In this document: positions 17,873-25,873 of the stretch, in pieces | Position numbering within the stretch: the first letter of the stretch is position 1 | How the letters are laid out: every line of letters starts with the position of its first letter | Origin: Mesonia phycicola | GTDB lineage: Bacteria > Bacteroidota > Bacteroidia > Flavobacteriales > Flavobacteriaceae | Length of the DNA: 64,000 nucleotides | NCBI RefSeq assembly: GCF_900141885.1 | Contig: NZ_FQYY01000001.1 | Span: 62,001-126,000, forward strand | Reading direction: 5' to 3' | Translations under genes and position numbers: made by a program | Notes under the pieces: model-generated | Databases searched by the model: none | The model's input: the letters and a program-made list of their open reading frames with translations, nothing else | Told to the model about the DNA's origin: nothing

Positions 17873-19796
17873 ATTCTTGTTTTAATTTTGATAATACTTC
17901 TTGATTTACCTGTATGGTATGCTTGGCTTTTAAACTGTTTATCCAGTTTTTTTCTAACTCTGCTTGGTATTTAGATACTACTTGACCTCTAGCTTCTTCA
18001 AAAGATAGTAATTTGGCTTTATTAATATGATCTAATTGAATTACAACAAACATGCCATTATTTTGGTACAATTTACTAACGCCTTTTTTTGCTTTAAAAT
18101 TGTTTGGCAAAGCACTATCTGTAGGAGTAAATTCTCCTGAATTAAAAATTACGTCTTGGTAAGCCTCTTCTACCTCTTGTAATTCTTTCTTTTTTAAGTC
18201 TTTTCTTACACTTTTCATTACAGCTTTATTTGCTGCAGAAGCAATAGTACCATTATAAGTAATTGGACTTTTAAACTCTGATTGATGTTGGTTATAATAA
18301 TTTTGTAGAGCTACAGAATCACTTTTTGCTGCATTCCATACTTTTTTCTCCATCAAATCAAATAACAACAATCCGTTTCTATATTCTTCTATTACATTAG
18401 CATAATCTGGATCTACATCTTCTAAATTATCTCTGTGATAATCTCTGTAAAAATTATTTTTAAAATCATTATACCAATCTATTAGTGCTTCTGTATTGTT
18501 TTTATACCCTGAAGATTGTTTTTGGCGTTTTACTAGATAGTTTGCAAAATCTTCATAAGTTTTACCTTCTTGTTTGATGGCTATCAAATTTTTCTTCGGA
18601 AGATTTTTAAGGTTAGCTACCTCTATAGGTTCTTTAGAAAAATCTACTTTTAAATTGTTTTTAAAGTAAGACAAACTTGCATCATCTTCTATTAAATTAT
18701 AAGTACTTTTTATACGTGCTAATACTTCAGACTCTATTAACTTAGACCTGCTGTCTTGTTTAATATCTTTTTCTAACTTAAACTTCTCTTCTTCAAAACT
18801 ACCTACAACATCTTTTTCTATAAGTTTTATAATATGCCAACCAAACTTAGTTTTTATTGGCTTAGATATTTGATTAGGCTCTGTTAATGCAAATGCTGCA
18901 TTTTCAAATATTTCTGAGTTAAGTCTCCCTCTAGGAAACGGACTTAATTTACCTCCATTTACTGCAGTATTTTTATCTGCACTATATTGTTTTGCTAAAT
19001 CTTCAAACAAAGCTCCTTCTTGAAGTTGTTTGTATAATTGATTTATTTGTTTTTCTGCTGCTGCATCATCATTTTTAGATTCAATCATAATGTGTGCAAT
19101 AGTCACCATTCCCTCATCTTTTCTTCTACCATTCACTTTTATTAAGTGGTAGCCAAAACTACTTCTTACTGGCATAGAAATTTCACCTATTTTAGTATTA
19201 TAAGCACCACTCTCAAAAGGGTATACCATATTAAATACGCCAAACCAACCTAAATCTCCTCCGTTAGATTGAGCTGAAGGGTCTTCAGAGTATTTTTTTG
19301 CAATTTCTGCAAAAGATTGATCTGTATTTAAAAGCTCTGTTCTAACCTTAATTGCTTTCTTGTATGCAGCTAAAGTATCTGCTGGAGAAGCATCTGATTT
19401 AAGCATAAATAAAATATGACTTGCATTAACTTCTTCTTTTAATCTTGCATAAGCTTCTTCTAATAATTGAGTAGAAGCTTCACTTTGATTAATAAATTTT
19501 CTGGCTAATTGCTTCTTGTAGATATTATATTCTCCCTTAAAAGTAGGTAATGTGTCTAGTTTTAGCTCTTCTGCCTCTAGAACTTTTAATTTGTAATCTA
19601 TAAATAAATTTAAATATTCATCTACATCTCTATCTTCTTCTTCTTCAATTAAAGATAGATTTTTAGAAAAAACCCTACTAAATTCTTCAGCATAAACAGG
19701 TTGACTATCAATAGTTAACAACACATCTTTAGATTGCTGTGCAAACAGGTTAATTGCTACAAATAAACAAGGTAACAGTAAAAAAAGTTTTTTCAT
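17865..19796 (-). CDS. Periplasmic peptidyl-prolyl isomerase with two parvulin domains
   Basis: This 643-residue exported protein (signal peptide MKKLFLLLPCLFVAINLFAQ) has two rotamase domains. One covers about 125-225 (ASHILFML, SNGGDLGWFG, RSSFGYHLIKV) and one about 230-330 (IAHIMIES, NGGKLSPFPRG, KTKFGWHIIKL). A long C-terminal half (about 340-643) has a third parvulin-like stretch (NNGMFVVIQLDHINKAKLLS). It probably assists outer-membrane protein folding. It is the first gene of the operon, behind a near-ideal promoter at 19819-19848. Confidence 0.9.
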   Translation of the reverse strand: MKKLFLLLPCLFVAINLFAQQSKDVLLTIDSQPVYAEEFSRVFSKNLSLIEEEEDRDVDEYLNLFIDYKLKVLEAEELKLDTLPTFKGEYNIYKKQLARKFINQSEASTQLLEEAYARLKEEVNASHILFMLKSDASPADTLAAYKKAIKVRTELLNTDQSFAEIAKKYSEDPSAQSNGGDLGWFGVFNMVYPFESGAYNTKIGEISMPVRSSFGYHLIKVNGRRKDEGMVTIAHIMIESKNDDAAAEKQINQLYKQLQEGALFEDLAKQYSADKNTAVNGGKLSPFPRGRLNSEIFENAAFALTEPNQISKPIKTKFGWHIIKLIEKDVVGSFEEEKFKLEKDIKQDSRSKLIESEVLARIKSTYNLIEDDASLSYFKNNLKVDFSKEPIEVANLKNLPKKNLIAIKQEGKTYEDFANYLVKRQKQSSGYKNNTEALIDWYNDFKNNFYRDYHRDNLEDVDPDYANVIEEYRNGLLLFDLMEKKVWNAAKSDSVALQNYYNQHQSEFKSPITYNGTIASAANKAVMKSVRKDLKKKELQEVEEAYQDVIFNSGEFTPTDSALPNNFKAKKGVSKLYQNNGMFVVIQLDHINKAKLLSFEEARGQVVSKYQAELEKNWINSLKAKHTIQVNQEVLSKLKQEFE

Positions 19797-19818
19797 TTTT
19801 TCTATTTTAAGAAGTGCT

Positions 19819-19848
19819 CAAAAATAAAAAATTATAAAGGTTTTACAA
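19819..19848 (-). promoter_or_regulatory. Promoter of the parvulin-moxR operon
   Basis: On the minus strand TTG (19848-19846), 19 bp and TATTTTTG (19826-19819) match the Bacteroidota consensus exactly. The predicted leader before the ATG at 19796 is about 15 nt. Confidence 0.7.
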
Positions 19849-19951
19849 GCTATTATTTAACGCTAAAATTTTAAATTAAGTATAATAGCTTAGTTTTTAA
19901 ACATTCCACTTAAATACTACTATATTATTAAGTATCTTTCTATAAAAAAAT

Positions 19952-20428
19952 ATGACAGAAGAAGATAAAAACTTTATGAGAAGAGCTATTTCTTTAGCTC
20001 AAGAAGGAATGAATGCAAATGCTGGCGGACCGTTTGGTGCTGTTGTAGTTAAAAATGGAGAAATTATTGCTGAAGGTTACAACAAAGTAACTTCTACCAA
20101 CGACCCGACTGCGCACGCAGAAGTAACTGCTATTAGAAAAGCTTGTGAAAATTTAAAAACATTTCAATTAGACGATTGTATTTTATATACCTCTTGTGAA
20201 CCTTGCCCTATGTGTTTAGGCGCTATTTATTGGGCTAGATTTAAAAAAGTATATTATGCGTTAGAGCAGACAGATGCCGCTACAATTGGTTTTGATGATG
20301 CGTTTATTTATAAAGAAATAGAATTACAACCTGAAAACAGATCTATACCTTTTGCTGCTATTTTAAGAGAAGAAGCTTTACCCGTTTTTCAAGAATGGGA
20401 TAAAAAAGAAAATAGAACTAAGTATTAA
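19952..20428 (+). CDS. guaD: Guanine deaminase, cytidine-deaminase fold
   Basis: This 158-residue zinc deaminase has H55-A-E57 and P-C85-PM-C88, the zinc ligands and catalytic Glu of the CDA fold. The stretches GGPFGAVVVK, NDPTAHAEVTAIRKAC and LGAIYWARF, and the C-terminal FIYKEIELQPENRSIPF, closely match Bacillus GuaD, which converts guanine to xanthine. The tRNA-adenosine deaminase TadA is the main alternative, but the domain-swapped C-terminus here is of GuaD type. It stands alone and ends 8 bp from the convergent HxlR gene. Confidence 0.85.
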   Translation: MTEEDKNFMRRAISLAQEGMNANAGGPFGAVVVKNGEIIAEGYNKVTSTNDPTAHAEVTAIRKACENLKTFQLDDCILYTSCEPCPMCLGAIYWARFKKVYYALEQTDAATIGFDDAFIYKEIELQPENRSIPFAAILREEALPVFQEWDKKENRTKY

Positions 20429-20436
20429 GATTTTAA

Positions 20437-20748
20437 TTACAGAGAGTTAATTTCTCTACCCCATTGATCTAAACTTTTTAAAATTTGTTCTAACGACGCT
20501 CCTTTTTTAGTTAATTGGTATTCAACTTTAGGAGGAACGGTAGCGTAAATTTTTCTTGATACTAAATCATCTTTCTCTAACTCTCTAACTGTTTGTGTAA
20601 ACATTTTGTTAGAAATATTGGGTATTTTTTTTTGTAATACTCCAGATCTTAAAGCACCATCTAGTAAATGAAAAAGTACTAACGGCTTCCATTTAGTACC
20701 AATTAAATTCATGGTTTTGTTAAGAGGACAATAAATTTCATTCATCAT
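20437..20748 (-). CDS. HxlR-family transcriptional regulator
   Basis: This 103-residue winged-helix protein has CPLNKTMNLIGTKWKPLVLFHL (Cys7 region and helix 1), then ISNKMFTQTVRELEKDDLV, the recognition helix and wing typical of HxlR/YodB regulators. Family members often sense quinones, aldehydes or hypochlorite through a conserved N-terminal cysteine, and here C7 is a candidate. It is divergent from a VOC-family gene over a 118-bp spacer with an inverted repeat (20789-20813), so it probably controls that gene. Confidence 0.88.
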   Translation of the reverse strand: MMNEIYCPLNKTMNLIGTKWKPLVLFHLLDGALRSGVLQKKIPNISNKMFTQTVRELEKDDLVSRKIYATVPPKVEYQLTKKGASLEQILKSLDQWGREINSL

Positions 20749-20788
20749 AAAAACGCAAATTATTAATAATCAACATATAACTCTTTTA

Positions 20789-20813
20789 GTAACCTATATA
20801 ACATTTAGGTAAC
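20789..20813. promoter_or_regulatory. Candidate HxlR operator (inverted repeat)
   Basis: GTAACCTA (20789-20796) and TAGGTAAC (20806-20813) form an inverted repeat matching at 7 of 8 positions around a 9-bp spacer. It is located between the divergent HxlR and VOC genes and ends 3 bp before the -33 element of the VOC promoter. Confidence 0.45.
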
Positions 20814-20816
20814 TTA

Positions 20817-20847
20817 TTGTTTAGCAACCAAATATAAACTAGTTTTG
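20817..20847 (+). promoter_or_regulatory. Promoter of the VOC-family gene
   Basis: TTG at 20817-20819, a 20-bp spacer and TAGTTTTG at 20840-20847 fit the Bacteroidota promoter. The ATG lies 20 bp further, at 20867. Confidence 0.65.
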
Positions 20848-20866
20848 CTCATATAAAAATTAAATT

Positions 20867-21379
20867 ATGAATAGAAACGAAACATATCCAAAATCATTTT
20901 CTCACATAGGTATAACTGTACCCAACATTAAAGAAGCTGTAAAATTTTATGCTGAAGTTATGGGTTGGTACGTTATTATGGAGCCATCTGTGGTTAAAAA
21001 AGAAAAAGAAACCGCTATAGGCCAAATGTGCATAGATGTTTTTGGTGAAGATTGGGAAGAATTTGAAATTGCACATATGTCTACCTCAGATGGTATTGGT
21101 ATTGAGCTTTTTTCTTTTCCGCACGGAGTAAAAGAAGCCCCAGAATTTAATCCGTTTAATACAGGATTATTTCATTTTTGTATTCAAGATCCAGAAATTG
21201 AAAAACTTATAGAAAAAATTGTTGCTGCAGGAGGTAAGCAACGTATGCCTATTAGAGAATACTACCCTAATGAAAAACCATACAAAATGTGTTATGTAGA
21301 AGATCCATTTGGAATTGTATTTGAAATTTACACGCATAGTTATGAGCTTACCTACTCTTCTGGAGCGTATGCTAACTAA
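20867..21379 (+). CDS. VOC-family (glyoxalase/dioxygenase-like) protein
   Basis: This 170-residue protein has two beta-alpha-beta-beta-beta modules of the vicinal-oxygen-chelate fold. The first starts SFSHIGITVPNIKEAVKFYAE, with H13 a likely metal ligand, and the second starts TGLFHFCIQD. The final VEDPFGIVFEIYTH supplies the last Glu ligand. It may act as a glyoxalase, dioxygenase or epimerase, and the substrate is unknown. The divergent HxlR regulator suggests induction by a reactive carbonyl or quinone, which is inference only. A terminator follows at 21384-21420. Confidence 0.82.
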   Translation: MNRNETYPKSFSHIGITVPNIKEAVKFYAEVMGWYVIMEPSVVKKEKETAIGQMCIDVFGEDWEEFEIAHMSTSDGIGIELFSFPHGVKEAPEFNPFNTGLFHFCIQDPEIEKLIEKIVAAGGKQRMPIREYYPNEKPYKMCYVEDPFGIVFEIYTHSYELTYSSGAYAN

Positions 21380-21383
21380 TACA

Positions 21384-21420
21384 AAAACAGGCTTTGCAAT
21401 TAATTACAAAGCCTGTTTGT
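21384..21420 (+). terminator. Terminator after the VOC-family gene
   Basis: An inverted repeat of about 11 bp (AACAGGCTTTG with CAAAGCCTGTT) has a loop of about 8 nt and flanking A- and T-rich bases. It starts 5 bp after the stop codon. Confidence 0.7.
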
Positions 21421-21511
21421 TATTATATATTATGGTAAAAAAAATAGAATTACACAATATATTTATATATATTAGAGTTACATAAATACTAACATCTAAC
21501 TACTTGTTATT

Positions 21512-22123
21512 ATGAAAAATACCATAAAAATTTTATTATTAGTATGCTCCGTAAGTTTATTTGCATTTACCACTCCTCCTACAGAAAAAACAATTAAAAT
21601 TGTTATAGATGCTGGTCACGGTGGCAAAGATGCAGGTTCTTATTCTGAAGAAATTTCTGAAAGTCAAATAGTTTTTAATATTACCCAAAAGATTAAAGAA
21701 CTACATCAAGATAAAAATGTAGAGATTTATTTTACGAGAGATAATAATGAATTTATTTCTTTAGAAGAAAGAGTAGAATTTATTAATAATATAAAGCCAG
21801 ATTTAGTATTATCATTACACACAAATGCTTCTAATAATACCACAAATACTGGTTTCGAAATTTATTTTACTAAAAATAATAAATTCAAAGACCAGAATTA
21901 CAACTTTGCCAGTAAACTAGCAAGTCACTTGGCATTTCAAAACACATCTTTAGGAAAGGTTTCTATAAAAAATGCTAATTTCAAAATAATAAAAGATAGT
22001 AATGCTCCAGCTTTATTGATAGAGTTAGGATTTTTATCTAATCCTGATGAAAAACACTTTTTAAATTCTGAAGAAGGACAGCTTGAAATAGCAAATACAA
22101 TTCTTACGTTTATAGAGAAATAA
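21512..22123 (+). CDS. N-acetylmuramoyl-L-alanine amidase (Amidase_3)
   Basis: This 203-residue exported zinc amidase has a signal peptide (residues 1-19, MKNTIKILLLVCSVSLFAF). Motifs are IVIDAGHGGKDAG (first zinc His), a Glu ligand in the SEEISESQ region, LVLSLHTNAS (second zinc His) and LLIELGFLSNPDE (catalytic Glu). It would cleave the peptide stem from peptidoglycan in the periplasm. No SPOR or LysM targeting domain is present, so it is a bare catalytic amidase. Confidence 0.92.
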   Translation: MKNTIKILLLVCSVSLFAFTTPPTEKTIKIVIDAGHGGKDAGSYSEEISESQIVFNITQKIKELHQDKNVEIYFTRDNNEFISLEERVEFINNIKPDLVLSLHTNASNNTTNTGFEIYFTKNNKFKDQNYNFASKLASHLAFQNTSLGKVSIKNANFKIIKDSNAPALLIELGFLSNPDEKHFLNSEEGQLEIANTILTFIEK

Positions 22124-22144
22124 TAATAGTTTACAAAAAAACAG

Positions 22145-22178
22145 AAAGTCCTGAAAACAAAATCAGGACTTTTTTTAT
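22145..22178 (+). terminator. Terminator between the amidase and exporter genes
   Basis: A perfect 10-bp stem (AAAGTCCTGA with TCAGGACTTT) with an 8-nt loop is followed by a T-run on the plus strand. Its 3' end touches the stop region of the convergent exporter gene, which may share it. Confidence 0.8.
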
Positions 22179-23401
22179 TTATTAATCAATACTAAAGATC
22201 TCTTTTCTTTCAACCTAAATCTTAATAAAAGTAAAGAACTAATAGAAAGAGAAACAATAATAATTATTGCTAAAGGCAGCATACTTGGGCCTGTAAATTT
22301 GCTAATGATAAAAGAAGCAATGGCACCAAATATCATTTTAAAACTTCCTACTAAGGCAGATGCCCTACCAGCTCTTTTTGTAAATGGAAATAATGATAAT
22401 GCGGTTGTATTAGGGTTTTGAAAACCAAGTAAAAATAAAATAAGAAACAGTATAATAATAGTGGTATAAAAATTAGCTACCCAAAAACCATTTATTAAAA
22501 ACAATATTGCCAATGCAACTAGAAGGTAACTAATTTTTAAGGTAATATTAAACGTAGTATCATGTTTTAGTACTAATCTGTTTAGTTGACTACCAATAAT
22601 TAACCCAGCAGCATTCATACCAAACAACCAACCAAATTCTGTTTCAGATAAATGAAAATTATCCATAAATAAACTTGGTGCATTACTTATATAAGCAAAC
22701 ATTGCCCCAATTGTTAAACTTCCTGCTAGAGAAAAAGTAAAGAATATTTTATTTTCTAAAATACCTTTATACTTTAAAAAAACTTGTTTTACGTGTAATT
22801 TTACCGTTCTATCTGGCTCTATACTTTCTGGCAAAAATTTGTAAACACTTATAAACATTAAACCAGCAAATACAGCTAAAATTAAAAAAATACTATGCCA
22901 AGAAAAGTGCGTAATTACTATTCCGCCTATTGTAGGTGCAATTATAGGAGCGCCACCCATTATTAACATTAAAAAAGACATTGCTCTTGCTACTTCTTGT
23001 GGCGGAAAAATATCTCTCACTACTGCTTTAGAAGCTACCATCCCTGCAGATGAGCCTGCTGCTAAAAAAAATCTAGAAATAATTAACCAATAAAGATTAG
23101 GAGAATAAAAACAACTTAAAGCAGCTATAATATAAATTACTAAACCTATTAGTAATGGTTTTTTTCTTCCAAATTTATCCATTATTGGCCCATAAGCCAA
23201 TTGGCCTAAAGCAATACCAATAAAATAACTAGTTAAAGAAAAACCTACTTGCGCTTTTGTTGTAGTAAACTCTTGCGCTATACTTTGAAAACTTGGCAAG
23301 TACATATCTATAGAGAAAGGCCCTAAAGCTATAAGTGTACCTAGTACCAGTAATATTATTTTTTCTCGTTTTTTGTCACGAATTGTAAAGTCATGCTGCA
23401 T
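22175..23401 (-). CDS. MFS drug/metabolite exporter, Bcr/CflA family
   Basis: This 408-residue inner-membrane protein has 12 predicted transmembrane helices. The MFS motif GPIMDKFGRKKPLLIGL follows helix 2, and SFSLTSYFIGIALGQLAYGP and the VRDIFPPQEVARAMSFLM loop are typical of the Bcr/CflA branch of the DHA1 family. It likely exports small hydrophobic or amphipathic compounds by proton antiport, with substrate unknown. It stands as a single gene, convergent with the amidase. Confidence 0.88.
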   Translation of the reverse strand: MQHDFTIRDKKREKIILLVLGTLIALGPFSIDMYLPSFQSIAQEFTTTKAQVGFSLTSYFIGIALGQLAYGPIMDKFGRKKPLLIGLVIYIIAALSCFYSPNLYWLIISRFFLAAGSSAGMVASKAVVRDIFPPQEVARAMSFLMLIMGGAPIIAPTIGGIVITHFSWHSIFLILAVFAGLMFISVYKFLPESIEPDRTVKLHVKQVFLKYKGILENKIFFTFSLAGSLTIGAMFAYISNAPSLFMDNFHLSETEFGWLFGMNAAGLIIGSQLNRLVLKHDTTFNITLKISYLLVALAILFLINGFWVANFYTTIIILFLILFLLGFQNPNTTALSLFPFTKRAGRASALVGSFKMIFGAIASFIISKFTGPSMLPLAIIIIVSLSISSLLLLRFRLKEKRSLVLINK

Positions 23402-23530
23402 TATGCAAATTTCGGATAACCCGAATTGATTTGCACAACTAATATTTTTTTTAACAATTTATTAGTATTTAACTACCTAAGAGAGTACAAGTAATTTAAT
23501 AATTAAATTTAAACTGATATAGTTGTTAGC

Positions 23531-24571
23531 TTACAAAGCTTTCAAGTGCATATCTTTTCTTTGGGAAGACTCTCTATCTCTAAATTCACACTTTAGTATT
23601 ACTTGTTTTTTAATGGTATTATTTTCTACCGATGGGTTATTCATTTCTTCTAAAATAATTTTCATTATTTCTTCTCCCATTTCTTTGAGCGGTTGATAAA
23701 CGGCAGAGATACTTGGCTTAAATAATTTAAATAACACTTCATCATCATAAGTATAAATACCTATTTTATCTAATAGGTCTGAAAAATTATCTTTTAAAAT
23801 TTCTATACCTAATCTTGCTAAGTAACCAGTTGCAAAAAATATTGCATCGTACTCTAGTGTTGCTAAAGCCTGTTTTAATTTATTTTCTCTATTTCTTAAT
23901 GTTTTATCTTCAAATGGTAGTTGTAATATGTATTCTTTTAAATTGTTTTCTTTCACTACTGTTTTATAACCTTCTAATCTACCTACAAGTTGTGTTTGAT
24001 TGCTTTGCGGAGTTATAAATAATATTTTTTTAAAACCATTATCTATTAACTTTTTGGTAACTGTTTGCGATGTAGAAAAATTTTCTGTAACAACGAAATT
24101 AGAATTTATATCTTTAAAATACCTATCTATTAGCACCAATGGAAACTCATCATCTATTAACTTCTGTACTTCGTTTTGTACATTAGGAGAAGGCGCTAAA
24201 ACAAAGCCTGCAATATTACGATCTCTAAAAAGGTTTATAAACTTAATTGTTTTATCATCTCTATTATTATTACTGCAAAAGATTAAGTGATAACCATTTC
24301 CGTGAGCTATTTCTTCTATAATTCTTGCTAGTTTAGAATAAATATTTTCAACAATAACAACTATTATTTTAGATTTTCCAGTTCTTAAAGTTTGAGCTAA
24401 GAGGTTGGGCCTATACCCTATCTCATCACAATATTCTTTAATTTTTTTTGTTTGCTTTTCTGAAATTCTTTTTTCTTCTGCTTTTCCGTTTAAAACAAAT
24501 GAAACAGTTGCTATAGATACCCCCATATCTAGAGCTATACTTTTTAAAGTATGTCTTTTATTGACACTCAT
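23531..24571 (-). CDS. LacI-family transcriptional regulator
   Basis: This 346-residue regulator has a LacI helix-turn-helix at the N-terminus (TLKSIALDMGVSIATVSFVLNG, residues 8-29), a hinge helix with RPNLLAQTLRTGKS, then a periplasmic-binding-protein-like ligand domain (about 65-335). LacI proteins normally sit next to sugar-uptake genes. Here the neighbours are a Bcr-type exporter and trxB, so its target must be elsewhere or be the exporter on the same strand, 129 bp downstream. Confidence 0.92.
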   Translation of the reverse strand: MSVNKRHTLKSIALDMGVSIATVSFVLNGKAEEKRISEKQTKKIKEYCDEIGYRPNLLAQTLRTGKSKIIVVIVENIYSKLARIIEEIAHGNGYHLIFCSNNNRDDKTIKFINLFRDRNIAGFVLAPSPNVQNEVQKLIDDEFPLVLIDRYFKDINSNFVVTENFSTSQTVTKKLIDNGFKKILFITPQSNQTQLVGRLEGYKTVVKENNLKEYILQLPFEDKTLRNRENKLKQALATLEYDAIFFATGYLARLGIEILKDNFSDLLDKIGIYTYDDEVLFKLFKPSISAVYQPLKEMGEEIMKIILEEMNNPSVENNTIKKQVILKCEFRDRESSQRKDMHLKAL

Positions 24572-24661
24572 AGTAAATTTCTTTGATTATAAACTAAACA
24601 GTAATAATTACATAAAAATATACATTTAATCTTATTTTTTAACGTTTAAACTATATTTTTT

Positions 24662-24696
24662 ACAAAAAAAAAGGATTGCTATAAAGCAACCCTTTT
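24662..24696 (-). terminator. Terminator of trxB
   Basis: On the minus strand a 12-bp stem (AAAAGGGTTGCT with AGCAATCCTTTT, one G-U pair) with loop TTAT is followed by a run of T. It begins 23 bp after the trxB stop. Confidence 0.85.
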
Positions 24697-24719
24697 ATAT
24701 AAATTATTTTTAAGTATTA

Positions 24720-25691
24720 TTAAGCAGATACTTCTTCTTTACTTTCTATAGCTGCTAAGTAACGTTCTGCATCTAAAGCAGCCATACAACCTGTACCTGC
24801 TGCAGTTACTGCTTGTCTATATTCTTTATCTTGTACATCTCCACTAGCAAAAACACCTGGTAAATTTGTTTTTGTAGATTTACCTTGTGTAATTAAATAG
24901 CCATCTTCGTGCATATCTAACTGGCCTTTAAACACCTCTGTATTAGGTTTGTGCCCAATAGCAATAAATAGTCCTGTGATGTTTATTTCTTCTTTTTCTC
25001 CAGTTACGTTGTTTAAAATACGTAAACCTTCTACTACTTGTTCTCCTAAAACCTCATCTACTTGAGAGTTGTAACGTAGATCTATATTTTTAGTATTTGT
25101 TACTCGGTGTTGCATTGCTTTAGACGCTCTCATTTCGTCTTTTCTTACCAACATAGTTACTTTAGAACAAATATTTGCTAGATAAGTAGCTTCTTCTGCA
25201 GCAGTATCACCTCCACCTACAATAGCAACTTCTTGGTTTTTGTAGAAAAAGCCATCACAAACTGCACACGCAGAAACACCACCACCTCTTAATCTTTGTT
25301 CACTAGGTAAGCCTAAATATTTAGCAGTTGCCCCTGTAGAAATAATTACAGTTTCTGCTTCTACCCAAGTAGAGTTATCTATACAAGCTTTGTGTATACC
25401 TCCAACTTCTTTACTAAATTCTACCTCTGTTACCATCCCTATTCTTACCTCTGTACCAAAACGCTCTGCTTGCTTTTGAAGTTGCATCATCATAGTTGGT
25501 CCATCAATACCTTCAGGGTAACCAGGGAAATTATCTACTTCTGTAGTTGTGGTTAATTGCCCTCCAGGCTCCATCCCTGTATACATAATTGGTTTTAAAT
25601 CTGCTCTAGATGCATATATTGCGGCTGTATAACCTGCAGGCCCAGAACCTATTATCAAACACTTGATACGTTCTAATTTATTGTCTGACAT
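24720..25691 (-). CDS. trxB: Thioredoxin reductase (NADPH)
   Basis: The start is placed at the ATG at 25691 (MSDNKLERIKCLIIGSG), giving 323 residues. An in-frame start 54 bases earlier adds a tail unlike the family and lies in the promoter region. The FAD motif IIGSGPAGYTAAIYAS, the redox pair CAVC in SACAVCDGFF, the NADPH motif GGGDTAAEEA and the closing GVFASGDVQD are all present. The enzyme reduces thioredoxin in the cytoplasm. Upstream TACATTTA, with a TTG 21 bp before it, is a plausible promoter. Confidence 0.94.
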   Translation of the reverse strand: MSDNKLERIKCLIIGSGPAGYTAAIYASRADLKPIMYTGMEPGGQLTTTTEVDNFPGYPEGIDGPTMMMQLQKQAERFGTEVRIGMVTEVEFSKEVGGIHKACIDNSTWVEAETVIISTGATAKYLGLPSEQRLRGGGVSACAVCDGFFYKNQEVAIVGGGDTAAEEATYLANICSKVTMLVRKDEMRASKAMQHRVTNTKNIDLRYNSQVDEVLGEQVVEGLRILNNVTGEKEEINITGLFIAIGHKPNTEVFKGQLDMHEDGYLITQGKSTKTNLPGVFASGDVQDKEYRQAVTAAGTGCMAALDAERYLAAIESKEEVSA

Positions 25692-25826
25692 AATTGTTTC
25701 ATTTTTAGAATTGTAAATGTAATAAGTTTCATAAAAAACTACCAATAAAAATCTTGAAGACTTTGTTATATTACTATAAAGAAAAACGATTTATAGGTTT
25801 TAAACATATAATTTATAGAGTAAGGC

Positions 25827-25855
25827 TTGTGCATCTTATTATTTTGATAAATTTG
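25827..25855 (+). promoter_or_regulatory. Promoter of the tryptophan 2,3-dioxygenase gene
   Basis: TTG at 25827-25829, an 18-bp spacer and TAAATTTG at 25848-25855 fit the Bacteroidota consensus. The ATG is at 25874, so the leader is only about 12 nt. Confidence 0.65.
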
Positions 25856-25873
25856 CTATAAATTATTTAGAAG

